50,502 nt of DNA from an uncultured Collinsella sp. (GCA_959606065.1 CAUHHV010000016.1:1-50502); one strand, 5' to 3'. Shown: positions 33,601-41,054, numbered from the stretch's first letter. Notes: a model not told the origin generated them from the sequence alone. A program made the numbers and translations.

Positions 33601-35085
33601 GGCTTTGGACGAAAATGCCTCGGTCGCGATATCCTCAACGGCTATTCCGAGGTTTTTGGCAAAACCCTCGAGGAACGAGCCGCAGCCCGCAGAGCACGCC
33701 TCGTTGACGACGATATCGGTCAGCACGCCGTGGTTGAGCCAGATGGCCTTCATATCCTGTCCGCCGATGTCGAGCACGAAGGTCGCATCGGGAACGCATG
33801 CGCACGCGGCGCGGGCGTGCGCGACCGTCTCGACCGTATGGTAGTCGGCGTGGAACGCGCGCGCGAAAAGCTCCTCGCCGTATCCCGTGGTGCCCACGGC
33901 ATCGATCGCAAGCGTGACTCCCGCTGTCTCCCAGCGGTTCTTCAAGCTGACAAGACCCTGTTGGGCGACGTCGAGCGGTCTGCCGTTATTAGACGCGTAG
34001 AACGAATCGACAAGCTCACCCGCCTCATCGACCAGGGCGAACTTGGTCGTCGTGCTCCCCGAATCGATACCGAGCGCCACACGCACCGTCTCTCCGGGCG
34101 CATACGTATCCGGACCCTTTGCCGGCGTCTCTTTGCCATGGCGTGCCGTAAAATCCGCCTGCTCGGCAGGTGTGGCAAAAAAGGGCTGGGCAAGACGTCC
34201 CTCCCCGCTTGCGGGCGCGACCGTCTCGAGCTTATCCAGCCGGACAAAAGCGTCGGGAAGGTCGATCGGTTGGGACGATGCGAACATGTCGGTCAGCGAC
34301 AGGGCGGCACCGCGCGCGACCATGATCTGCGGATCGCGCGGGACGATAACCTGATCGTCCGATAGATTCAGTTGCTCCCGGAACACGCGGACCAGCGTGG
34401 GGTTGTAGGCGAGCGTACCGCCCTCGAAGATTACCGGCGGCTCGATGTCGATACCCTGGGCCAGACCGCCGATCGTTTGGCGGGCGACCGCGTGAAGCGC
34501 CGAAAGCGCCAGGTCGGTGGTAGGAATGCCCTCGTTGAGCAGCGGCTGGATATCGGTCTTTGCGTACACGCCGCAGCGGCCCGAGACCTCGTGGACGGTC
34601 GTTCCCCGGCTTGCGAGCTGCTCGAACTCGCCCGATTCGGTGCCGACCCCCATGAGCTTTGCCATCTCGTCGATAAATGCACCGGTACCGCCTGCGCACG
34701 AACCGTTCATGCGCATGTCGGCAACCTCGATGTCTCCCTTATCGTTGGTGCGGAAGAAGATCATCTTGGCGTCTTGGCCGCCCAGCTCGATGGCGCAGCG
34801 CGTCTGCGGATAGAACCTGCTGATCGCGAGCGCGTTGGCGACCACCTCCTGAACGTACGAGGCGCCCAGCGCGGTCGCGATATCGCGCGCACCCGAGCCG
34901 GTCACCGCAACGCGCAGCGACTCATGGGGAAAGCGCTCGGCGAGCTCGCCGAGCATGGCGCGCACGCTCGCTGTCTGACACGCCCCGTGGCGGCGATATC
35001 CCCACCACGCCTCGGTCATATCCTCGTGCATCGCGTAAACTTTGGTCGTCGTCGACCCTACGTCCAGTCCTACTAGCAACGCCAT
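30646..35085 (-). CDS. Giant 2-hydroxyacyl-CoA dehydratase activase-like protein
   Basis: A 1479-residue protein. Two BadF/HgdC-type ATPase modules stand in tandem: GLDVGSTTTKVYAM near residue 6 with NGSCAGGTGAF near 130, and GIDSGSTTTKFALVDEAG near 338 with NEACSAGCGSF near 465. The Cys in each latter motif is the one that holds the bridging [4Fe-4S] cluster in activases. A Cys cluster CRRCNNRCQ and NRCPRGG (about 630-655) and a DUF2229-like region follow. The last ~550 residues resemble the 2-hydroxyacyl-CoA dehydratase fold (SNSRIDIVNNYHARML, MGSFGCGHDAYLTDE). It may be an ATP-driven electron activator with its own dehydratase-like partner. Such proteins are common in anaerobes, but their substrate is unknown. 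Confidence 0.85.
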   Translation of the reverse strand: MALLVGLDVGSTTTKVYAMHEDMTEAWWGYRRHGACQTASVRAMLGELAERFPHESLRVAVTGSGARDIATALGASYVQEVVANALAISRFYPQTRCAIELGGQDAKMIFFRTNDKGDIEVADMRMNGSCAGGTGAFIDEMAKLMGVGTESGEFEQLASRGTTVHEVSGRCGVYAKTDIQPLLNEGIPTTDLALSALHAVARQTIGGLAQGIDIEPPVIFEGGTLAYNPTLVRVFREQLNLSDDQVIVPRDPQIMVARGAALSLTDMFASSQPIDLPDAFVRLDKLETVAPASGEGRLAQPFFATPAEQADFTARHGKETPAKGPDTYAPGETVRVALGIDSGSTTTKFALVDEAGELVDSFYASNNGRPLDVAQQGLVSLKNRWETAGVTLAIDAVGTTGYGEELFARAFHADYHTVETVAHARAACACVPDATFVLDIGGQDMKAIWLNHGVLTDIVVNEACSAGCGSFLEGFAKNLGIAVEDIATEAFSSKAPAVLGSRCTVFMNSSVVSEQRRGKGPGDIMAGLCRSIIENVFTKVIRVSNLNRLGDKVVVQGGTFRNDAVLRAFEQYLGKPVTRAPHPGLMGAIGIALLAREECRKGDAGTSFIGLDAVERFEHREFGGVTCRRCNNRCQRAVVAFGDGSLYVTGNRCPRGGAISWDELVREVPAAEELRPQGACEAQAPGTGRDRTAAAPNLFVDREKLLFESCPTVPVCGGRDVTIGIPRVLEFWDTMPFWSTFFSTLGFKVRVSGRSTKAMYERGLAHVTSDTVCFPAKLVHGHIRNLVDAGVDRIFMPIITTVPTENTASTSEWMCAVVKGYPYVMRNSDNPEERFGVPFDTPLFHWYDEGDRNRQLKAWCKETFDIDADLVAKATEQADRAQQTFENQLQLRGRQVLENVREDGGYAVVIASRPYHNDPLVNHGLPKLFSERGIPVLTPDAVPGVCNVDLSNSRIDIVNNYHARMLSCAVIVASTPELELVQMGSFGCGHDAYLTDEIARMMGEMGSKVPMMIKLDESDVAGPMGIRVRSFIESVNRRRAEERAEGARVHAVHPLDDPYKVKYTKRDRHDKIALVPNTSHAFCRLMTAAMRNQGVRAEALDIGREDAIRLGKRYVHNDICFPAQIVIGEALAALESGKYDPHDVAVVTGKYIGDCRLTHYMPLLRRALDDAGYDYVPVLTNDDVDAHNAHPGFKLGLGPSIQIAYGLPMIDTLEAMLRRIRPYELEKGAADAAFDRALDEVIEGMERSGLRGQATGFKRALAIMDAVPYDRSNPHPTVLIVGEYLLNFHLGANHEIERYLEDNGLEVIEARMTDVIRKTYFYKHAQSREFHVDLSLPEKAWYATADNLFELAHDRCDRLGAASPLYEPPTRMPELVRASDKILHHTFDAGEGVLIPAEILEHAKRGCRNFVILQPFGCLPNHVVGRGLIHALKEQYPTAQFLPLDYDPDVSFANVENRLQMLIMNAKAQGCGEAHGETA

Positions 35086-35134
35086 AATGCTCCGTCTCTC
35101 GCATTTTTCCTGCTAGAGATATACCACTCTACGT

Positions 35135-35155
35135 AATACAACAGACTGTTGTATT
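35135..35155. promoter_or_regulatory. Likely TetR operator
   Basis: A perfect palindrome, AATACAACAG-A-CTGTTGTATT, lies 50 bases upstream of the activase start, where its promoter should be. Position and symmetry fit binding by the co-encoded TetR protein. Confidence 0.75.
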
Positions 35156-35164
35156 TAAACTCCG

Positions 35165-35201
35165 TATAAAAAGCGGCTGCCGAAACGCTTCAGCAGCCGC
35201 C
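35165..35201 (-). terminator. Terminator downstream of the DUF2798 gene
   Basis: GCGGCTGC pairs with GCAGCCGC and is followed on the minus strand by TTTTTATAC. It insulates the activase promoter from the gene ending at 35367. The 165 bases between (35202-35366) show no gene. Confidence 0.8.
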
Positions 35202-35366
35202 GAATGCACCAACAGATTCTTCTGCGCGCTAGCACGTCGGGCAACGGAGCAGCACGGGCCCTCCGGTCATGCGCACCGCTCACGCCCGCGATGTCGCCGA
35301 GAGAGCTATCCACGCTTAGGGCTCCAACCAAGCAAGTCGCCCGCGCTCAGCAGATCCCTAAGCGAG

Positions 35367-35915
35367 CTACTCGCACTCAGGAGCCATAGCCTGCTCCAAG
35401 AGCTCGGCATGCTCCTCCTCGAAAACCGTCCCCACAGGGAAGGCGCGACGGAAGACGAAGTGGGAAATCGGACCGGCTACCAAAAGGTTCCACGGCAGCG
35501 CCATCACAAAATTATGCGGGATGTTGATCATCCAGATCGCAGGCACGGAATACAGGTTCGCAAGGATGCCGCCGGGCATGTGCGTCAGACCCTCGCAGGC
35601 ACCGTACAGCGACATGATGATGACCATGGGAACGACCATGCAGGAGCTGACGGCGAGCGTCATGGCAAGTGGCGAGCTCTTGCCCGGCGTGACCAAGTAC
35701 TTAAAGGCGAAACCCTTGGCGAGCGGGCTGGCGACGAACCAGTCGCAGCACATGGCAAAAATGTAGGCAACGGGGAAGCCGAGCCACGCAGCGGCAACGA
35801 CCTCGCCGTTGATGGCCCCGTGCTGCAGGGCAACGTTGTAGATGCTCATCCAGAGCACCATGCAAAAGCACATGATAAAGGTGAACAGCAGGCTCTCTCG
35901 TTTGTTGATAGGCAT
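35367..35915 (-). CDS. DUF2798-like membrane protein
   Basis: A 182-residue integral membrane protein with four hydrophobic segments in two related halves. The first starts near MPINKRESLLFTFIMCFCMV and the second near LAMTLAVSSCMVVPMVIIMS. Each half carries the short amphipathic stretch seen in DUF2798 proteins. The start at 35915 has AGAGGA upstream at a long spacing; an in-frame ATG 20 codons earlier runs into the leader hairpin and is unlikely. Function unknown. The leader contains a strong terminator-like hairpin 42 bases before the start. Confidence 0.7.
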   Translation of the reverse strand: MPINKRESLLFTFIMCFCMVLWMSIYNVALQHGAINGEVVAAAWLGFPVAYIFAMCCDWFVASPLAKGFAFKYLVTPGKSSPLAMTLAVSSCMVVPMVIIMSLYGACEGLTHMPGGILANLYSVPAIWMINIPHNFVMALPWNLLVAGPISHFVFRRAFPVGTVFEEEHAELLEQAMAPECE

Positions 35916-35956
35916 AAAGGGCAGATTCCTCTCTGTGTTGTACCGCGGCGCCACGC

Positions 35957-36010
35957 AACAAAAACGGGCGGGCAAGATGGAGCTGTTGGAACTTCATCTC
36001 GCCCGCCCGT
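35957..36010 (-). terminator. Terminator-like hairpin in front of the DUF2798 gene
   Basis: On the minus strand ACGGGCGGGC pairs with GCCCGCCCGT, with an extra AGATG/CATCT inner stem and a following GTTTTTG. It may end the thrE-like transcript or attenuate the DUF2798 gene. Only 42 bases remain before that gene's start, little room for a promoter. Confidence 0.75.
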
Positions 36011-36125
36011 GGTACGCGCGTCTGCGACTACTTATGTGGTGGAACCAGCCTAGCACGAAACGCATGCGCTTCGTAAGCGTTGAGTTTATGAAGATGCAGG
36101 GCACCGATAATCCCCCGACCCCATA
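36011..36125. other. Unexplained leader or spacer
   Basis: A 115-base segment between the terminator-like hairpin and the family 4 repeat. It contains no gene. No riboswitch class I know fits, but it would form the 5' part of any regulated leader of the DUF2798 gene. Confidence 0.4.
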
Positions 36126-36192
36126 AGTTGCGGTGGAATACGGACTGTTTTGACCCTTTAAGCAGCAATTCAGTCCCTATTTCACCGCAACT
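36126..36192. repeat. Long imperfect palindrome, family 4
   Basis: AGTTGCGGTGGAATACGGAC and its inverted partner GTCCCTATTTCACCGCAACT form a ~22-base stem with a 23-base loop. Only one copy is in this window. Confidence 0.8.
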
Positions 36193-36193
36193 C

Positions 36194-36228
36194 TTTTGGT
36201 GCAAAGTAACCTGTCCCCCTTGTACCAA
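36194..36228. repeat. Palindrome related to family 1
   Basis: On the minus strand TTGGTACAAGG, core GGGGACAGG, then CTTTGCACCAA. The arms differ from family 1 but the GGGGACAGG core is the same. It abuts the stop of the ThrE-like gene, as copy 1 abuts the mscS stop. Confidence 0.65.
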
Positions 36229-37797
36229 TTAGCTGGTGTGGCGCCAGCGAGGGTCGGTGAGAGTTCTCGCCACACCCAGCCCAACGGGCAGAAACGCTAC
36301 GATGAGCACTGCGCGCACAAACCAGCCGAGCATATTGACTGTGTCGAAGGTGCACATGTAATACATAGAGCGATAGAGATACAGACCGGGCACCATAATG
36401 ACAATCGAAGGCACCGTGAGGGCGATGCGCGGGTAGGTGAGCTTGACTTCAGCCAAGCTTGCGAGCAGCCCCGATACCAGCGCGCCGATAAACGCTGCTG
36501 CCTCGGGAGGCATTCCCGTGCTGAGGCCCAGGAAGGGAATCATCGTCGGCGCATCGACAAGGGTCAGACGCAGGGTATTGGACACGGCACCGATCAACCC
36601 AGCTGCCGCGGCCATCTTTACCGGGCTGTTGAACATCACCGAGAAGCCGAATACGCCAACGAAGCTCATCACCACGCGCAGGAGCGTAAGGGCAAGCGGC
36701 GAAAGGCCCAGTGGGGCAAAGTCGTCCGGCGCTAGGCCAACACACTCGGCAACCATCCAACCTACGAGGGTCGCCATCACAATAATCGATACGGCATATG
36801 AAAGGCGCTCGATACCGCTTCGCATGTCGAGCTTAGCGATGTCGAGGCCTGCCGTAATGAGCGGAAAGCCGGGAATCACAAAGAGCATGGCGCCGATATA
36901 GCCTTCTTGGTGCGACATTGCCCCCGGTATGACCTGGCCAAGGCCGAGCAATGCCAGCAGATACGAAACGCAAGCGAGCGCAACGCCGGTCGTCAGCGCG
37001 CTGAACTGACCAAGGCCCTGCTTGAGAATATGGGAGCGAGCAAAATTGCCGACACCAGCGCCTACGAACGCGCAGGCCATCTCGATAGGGCCGCCGCCGA
37101 GCAAAAAGACGAAGGCGCCACAAGCACAGGCCGCCGCAAGGCCCTGTTGCCAGGGAGCGTAATCGGGCTTTGAGCTCTCAACGGTCTTGAGCATCTCGTG
37201 GTATTCGTGCACGGTAAACCGGCGCCCGTAAATCTCGATTTCCTTTAAGAAGCTCTCCATCATCCAGATGCGATGGGTATTGACTCCCGTTGTGGGCAGG
37301 CTGACAACCTCGTTAAAGCAGTGGCCATCTTCGATGCAGGTGCACTCAAACGACAGGAGACTCAGGTCGACGTGAATCGTGACGCCGAGCACGTCAGCAA
37401 CACGATTCATGGTATCGCGCACGCGCCAGGCACCCGTTCCGCTCGCGAGCATAAGCATACCGGTGCGGCAGATGATGGATGATTTATCGGTGAGCGGCGC
37501 ATCGACGGCAAGTTCATCGCCTGCCGTCACGATCTGGTGCCAGTCAGTTTTCATATGGAGCGCGCCGGCACGGACACCGTGGTGCATGGGGGCTCTCGAA
37601 AGCAGCGAGTCAAGGCGCGAAGACTGTGGGGGCTCCGCCGATTCGCCCTCGTCCTCGTCGGGCTCTTCATCGATCAGATCAAAGGAATCAAGCGGCGCTG
37701 GCTCGCGACGGTCGATCAGCTCCTCGTCCTCATCATCAAAGTAATTGAACTGATCGAGCATGTCCTCTTCGATAGCACGCTCGCTCGCATCGTCCAT
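36229..37797 (-). CDS. Threonine/serine exporter family protein (ThrE-like)
   Basis: A 522-residue membrane protein. The first ~60 residues are very acidic (NYFDDEDEELIDRREPAP and following). The DUF1212/ThrE domain (about 100-330) starts at CRTGMLMLASGTGAWRVRDT, followed by MMESFLKEIEIYGRRF. The second membrane domain (about 350-510) has LIGAVSNTLRLTLVDAP and PSIVIMVPGLYLYR. Around ten hydrophobic helices are visible. Fused two-domain forms correspond to Corynebacterium ThrE, which exports threonine and serine. The acidic tail is unusual. The substrate is inferred from family only. Confidence 0.85.
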   Translation of the reverse strand: MDDASERAIEEDMLDQFNYFDDEDEELIDRREPAPLDSFDLIDEEPDEDEGESAEPPQSSRLDSLLSRAPMHHGVRAGALHMKTDWHQIVTAGDELAVDAPLTDKSSIICRTGMLMLASGTGAWRVRDTMNRVADVLGVTIHVDLSLLSFECTCIEDGHCFNEVVSLPTTGVNTHRIWMMESFLKEIEIYGRRFTVHEYHEMLKTVESSKPDYAPWQQGLAAACACGAFVFLLGGGPIEMACAFVGAGVGNFARSHILKQGLGQFSALTTGVALACVSYLLALLGLGQVIPGAMSHQEGYIGAMLFVIPGFPLITAGLDIAKLDMRSGIERLSYAVSIIVMATLVGWMVAECVGLAPDDFAPLGLSPLALTLLRVVMSFVGVFGFSVMFNSPVKMAAAAGLIGAVSNTLRLTLVDAPTMIPFLGLSTGMPPEAAAFIGALVSGLLASLAEVKLTYPRIALTVPSIVIMVPGLYLYRSMYYMCTFDTVNMLGWFVRAVLIVAFLPVGLGVARTLTDPRWRHTS

Positions 37798-37978
37798 CCC
37801 GGTGCTCCCTTCCTATCGACTAACCCCCATCCTAGACAGCGACGGCTAAAGGAAACATAAAAGAGACGGCTGTCATGCGAGCCATGTGTGCAATAGCCGT
37901 TGGGTAGTCGTTTGAGAACGCCCCCAATGACTATTGACGGCCAAGGCAACGCCGATGCTATGGCACCGACAGCGAAAA

Positions 37979-38071
37979 CCCGCCAGAGCGAGCAAGGTGC
38001 CTTGAAACAAGGCGGCATTGATCTTTTGATCATGCCGCCGAAGTTGAAAGGCAGATTGCCGCTCTGGCGGG
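37979..38071. repeat. Nested palindrome downstream of lysS
   Basis: Outer arms CCCGCCAGAGCG and CGCTCTGGCGGG (perfect, 12 bases) enclose an inner hairpin GGCGGCAT-GATC/GATC-ATGCCGCC at 38011-38039. The whole could extrude as a cruciform. Nothing else is visible in the 37798-38118 gap except the hairpin at 38087. Confidence 0.8.
38003..38039 (-). terminator. Probable terminator of lysS
   Basis: The inner hairpin GGCGGCAT/ATGCCGCC is followed on the minus strand by TTGTTTC and is the best terminator candidate downstream of lysS. Confidence 0.6.
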
Positions 38072-38086
38072 CTTGCAGCGTCAACT

Positions 38087-38116
38087 GGTTACGCGGGTTG
38101 GTAAACCCGCGTAACC
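38087..38116. repeat. Perfect hairpin at the lysS stop
   Basis: GGTTACGCGGGTT and AACCCGCGTAACC (13 bases, four-base loop) end two bases before the lysS stop codon. No T-tract follows on the minus strand, so it may protect mRNA ends rather than terminate. Confidence 0.75.
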
Positions 38117-38118
38117 CC

Positions 38119-40083
38119 CTAGTACATCTTTGCGCCGGCGGGGATGGAAGCGTCGAGCTGGATCAGGTTGAGGCGCTCCTCGCCCTCCTCCTCGTGGATG
38201 GCGCTGATCAGCATACCGCAGCTGGGAATACCCATCATCTTGCGCGGAGGCAGGTTGGTGATGGCGAGCAAGGTCTTGCCGACCAGGTCCTCGGGCTCGT
38301 AATAAGCGTGAATACCGGAGAGGATGGTGCGGTCGGTACCGGTACCGTCGTCGAGCGTAAAGTTCAGCAGCTTCTTGGACTTCTTGACGGCCTCGCATGC
38401 CTTGACCTTCACAGCGCGGAAATCGCTCTTGGAGAAGGTATCGAAGTCGACGAACTCCTCGAACAGCGGCTCAACGGCGATCTTGGAGTAATCGAGCGTG
38501 GGCTTAAGCGACTTAACGAACGGGCTTGCGGCGTTGCCGGCCTCGGCAGCCTTGGCAGCGGCGGCACCGGACTGGAAACCCTTCTCGGGCTTCATGTGCG
38601 GGAACAGCAGGACGTCGCGAATGGAAGCCTGGTTGGTGAGCAGCATGACCACGCGATCGATACCGATGCCGATGCCGCCCGCGGGAGGCATACCGTACTC
38701 GAGGGCGCGTACGTAGTCCTCGTCGTACTCCATAGCCTCGTCGTCGCCGCCGGCCTTCTCGGCCATCTGGGCGGCAAAGCGCTCGGCCTGGTCGACCGGG
38801 TCGTTGAGCTCGGAGAATGCGTTGGCGTACTCGTGGCCGGCGATGACCAGCTCAAAGCGGTGCGTCAGGCGCGGATCGTCCTCAAAACGCTTGGCAAGCG
38901 GGCTGACCTCGATGGGGTAATCGCATACGAAGGTCGGGTTGACGATGGTGTCCTCGCCCAGCTCATCGTAAATCTCGGCGATGATCTTGCCAGCAGTCCA
39001 CTCGGGCTTAATCTCCAGACCCTTCTCGCGTGCGGCGGCGGCAAGCTCCTCGACCGGCGTGTCGATGGTGACCTGCTTGCCGAGCACGTTCGAGACGATG
39101 TCGGTCATGGGACGGCTTGCCCACTCACCGGAAAGATCGATGGTCTGACCCTGGTACTCAATGACCTCGGGGTTGCCGATGGCCTTGTTGGCAGCCTTGA
39201 TGACACCCTGGGCGAGCGCCTTCATGCCCTCGAGGTCGGAGAAGGCACGGTAGGCCTCCATCGTGGTGAACTCGGGGTTGTGGGTGAGGTCCATACCCTC
39301 GTTGCGGAAGATGCGGCCGATCTCGAAGACGCGCTCAAAGCCACCGACGATGCAGCGCTTGAGGTGCAGCTCGGTAGCAATGCGCAGGTAGCACTCCTGA
39401 TCGAGCGCGTTGAAGTGCGTGATGAACGGCTTGGCCGTAGCGCCGCCCTGAATGGTCTGCAGGATGGGGGTCTCGACCTCCATGTAGCCGTCAGATTCCA
39501 TGAAGCGGCGGAAGGTGGAGAGAATCTGCGAGCGCTTGCGGAAGGTCTCGCGAACATCGTCGTTGGCAATCAGGTCGACATAGCGCTGACGATAGCGGGT
39601 CTCCTTGTCGGAGAGGCCGTGGAACTTCTCGGGCAGCGGGCGAACGGCCTTGGAGAGCAGCGTCGCGCTCTTGGGGGCAACGGAGAGCTGGCCGCGCTTG
39701 GTGCGAACAACCACGCCGGTCACGCCCAGGATATCGCCAAGGTCGAGAGCCTTGAGCGTATTCCAAGCTGCCTCGTCCATGTCGTTGATGCGGCAGAACA
39801 GCTGAATCTCGGCGGTAGCGTCGCGCACGACGATAAACATGATCTTGCCCTGACCGCGCTTGGCGACCACGCGGCCGCCGATCTTCACGACGTCCTCAGT
39901 ATCCTCGCCATCGGCAAGATCGGCATATTTGGCCTCAATGTCGACGACATAGTCCTCGATCTCGGAGTGCTCGGGATAGGGGTTCTGGCCCGCCTCGAAC
40001 AGGGCGGCGCGCTTTGCCAGACGCGTGGCGCGCTCGTCGTTGAGCGTCGAGGCCTGATCGGCGACGTTCTGGTTCTCTGCCAT
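38119..40083 (-). CDS. lysS: Lysine--tRNA ligase with C-terminal tRNA-binding domain
   Basis: A 654-residue class II LysRS. The anticodon OB-fold is around residues 60-165. The catalytic core is at about 180-505, with motif 2 near FRNEGMDLTHNPEFTTMEAY and motif 3 PPAGGIGIGIDRVVMLLTN. After a linker, residues about 545-654 form an extra OB-fold of the EMAPII/Trbp111 type (DFRAVKVKACEAVKKSKKLL, ILSGIHAYYEPEDLVGKTLL, NLPPRKMMGIPSCGML). This domain is usually at the end of MetRS and binds tRNA non-specifically. Ordinary LysRS is about 500 residues, so this is a fusion. The start follows GAGGAG; a terminator-like hairpin ends 14 bases upstream. Confidence 0.95.
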   Translation of the reverse strand: MAENQNVADQASTLNDERATRLAKRAALFEAGQNPYPEHSEIEDYVVDIEAKYADLADGEDTEDVVKIGGRVVAKRGQGKIMFIVVRDATAEIQLFCRINDMDEAAWNTLKALDLGDILGVTGVVVRTKRGQLSVAPKSATLLSKAVRPLPEKFHGLSDKETRYRQRYVDLIANDDVRETFRKRSQILSTFRRFMESDGYMEVETPILQTIQGGATAKPFITHFNALDQECYLRIATELHLKRCIVGGFERVFEIGRIFRNEGMDLTHNPEFTTMEAYRAFSDLEGMKALAQGVIKAANKAIGNPEVIEYQGQTIDLSGEWASRPMTDIVSNVLGKQVTIDTPVEELAAAAREKGLEIKPEWTAGKIIAEIYDELGEDTIVNPTFVCDYPIEVSPLAKRFEDDPRLTHRFELVIAGHEYANAFSELNDPVDQAERFAAQMAEKAGGDDEAMEYDEDYVRALEYGMPPAGGIGIGIDRVVMLLTNQASIRDVLLFPHMKPEKGFQSGAAAAKAAEAGNAASPFVKSLKPTLDYSKIAVEPLFEEFVDFDTFSKSDFRAVKVKACEAVKKSKKLLNFTLDDGTGTDRTILSGIHAYYEPEDLVGKTLLAITNLPPRKMMGIPSCGMLISAIHEEEGEERLNLIQLDASIPAGAKMY

Positions 40084-40097
40084 AAGTTAGCTCCTCA

Positions 40098-40134
40098 AAC
40101 TAAAACGCTCCCCAGGATTCGGTCCCAGGGAGCG
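40098..40134 (-). terminator. Terminator or attenuator between greA and lysS
   Basis: On the minus strand CGCTCCC pairs with GGGAGCG and is followed by TTTTAGTTT. It ends only 14 bases before the lysS start. An upstream GGTCCC (40152-40157) could pair with the GGGACC inside the hairpin (40121-40126) and open it. Confidence 0.7.
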
Positions 40135-40162
40135 AAAACATACCTTTACGCGGGACCGTGGT

Positions 40163-40633
40163 CTAGCGTGCGATCTTTGCGATGGTGTAGACGCGGGTCT
40201 TGCCCGAAGGCGTAACGACCTCGACGGAGTCGCCCTCGCCGTGACCGATAATGGCGTGGCCGACCGGAGACTCGTTGGAGATCTTGTGCTCGAGCGAGTT
40301 GGTCTCGGTGGTACCGACGAGCGTGACTTCCATGACCTCACCGTTGGGATCGATCAGAGAAACGGTGGAACCGATGGAGACGGTCAGATCGCCCGTGGTG
40401 GCAGCAACCTGAGCGTTGGCGAGGATGGCCTGAATCTCGGCAATGCGAGCAGCATTCTGGGCCTGCTTGTCCTTGGCGGCATCGTACTCGGAGTTCTCCG
40501 AAAGGTCGCCGAACGCGCGGGCTTCCTTGATGTCCTCGACGATCTCCTTGGCGTAATCGCCCTCACGCCAAGCAAGCTCCTCGACGAGCTTCTGGCGGCC
40601 CTCAGCGGTCAGTACGATCTGGCTTGCGTCCAT
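40163..40633 (-). CDS. greA: Transcription elongation factor GreA
   Basis: A 156-residue GreA that rescues backtracked RNA polymerase by stimulating transcript cleavage. The N-terminal coiled coil carries the tip residues in FGDLSENSEYDAAKDKQAQN (about 41-60), including the D and E that act at the polymerase active site. The C-terminal FKBP-like domain ends SPVGHAIIGHGEGDSVEV. It is directly upstream of lysS, a frequent pairing in Actinobacteria and Firmicutes. Confidence 0.96.
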   Translation of the reverse strand: MDASQIVLTAEGRQKLVEELAWREGDYAKEIVEDIKEARAFGDLSENSEYDAAKDKQAQNAARIAEIQAILANAQVAATTGDLTVSIGSTVSLIDPNGEVMEVTLVGTTETNSLEHKISNESPVGHAIIGHGEGDSVEVVTPSGKTRVYTIAKIAR

Positions 40634-40680
40634 ACGGATATCTCCCCAACTATGATGTAACGATCAACTGTCAACAAAAC

Positions 40681-40714
40681 GAAAAAGACCGGCTAGCCTG
40701 CGGGCAAGCCGGTC
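40681..40714 (-). terminator. Intrinsic terminator after tatA
   Basis: On the minus strand GACCGGCT pairs with AGCCGGTC around a CCCGCAGG-containing loop, followed by TTTTTCGTTTTG. Confidence 0.9.
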
Positions 40715-40739
40715 AGGTGCTCACCCCAAAGGGATGGGA

Positions 40740-41015
40740 CTACTCTGCGTCCGCGTCGCTGTCCTCTGCCTGCTTTTTCTTGGCAGCAGCGAGCTTGGCC
40801 TCGAGCTCTGCGATCTCCTTGTCCTCCTTGGACTCCTCGACCACAACGTCCTCGGCCTGCTTGGTTTCGCCCTTATCGTCGCCCTCCATACCCTCGCGGA
40901 TATTCTTGACGGTAGAGCCGAGAGACTTGCCGAGCTTCGGCAGGTTCTTAGGCCCGAAGATGATCAAGACAACGACGAGAATAATGATGAGCTCAGGAGC
41001 CCTCAGTCCAAACAT
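40740..41015 (-). CDS. tatA: Sec-independent translocase protein TatA
   Basis: A 91-residue TatA-family protein: a short N-terminal transmembrane helix (LRAPELIIILVVVLIIF), the FGPKNLPKLGKSLG hinge and amphipathic helix, then a highly charged tail of about 50 residues. TatA forms the protein-conducting part of the Tat pathway for folded proteins. No tatC is nearby. The start at 41015 follows GGAGG. A frame open further upstream crosses a palindrome and the tRNA-Pro gene and is not used. Confidence 0.9.
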   Translation of the reverse strand: MFGLRAPELIIILVVVLIIFGPKNLPKLGKSLGSTVKNIREGMEGDDKGETKQAEDVVVEESKEDKEIAELEAKLAAAKKKQAEDSDADAE

Positions 41016-41054
41016 GTAGACCTCCACAATACAGCGAGACAAGCTCGAATGAGT

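Noticed and set aside
40084..40162. T-box riboswitch for lysS
   Set aside because: GGTCCCGCG resembles the T-box core, but the gap is under 80 bases with no specifier loop and lies directly after the greA stop.
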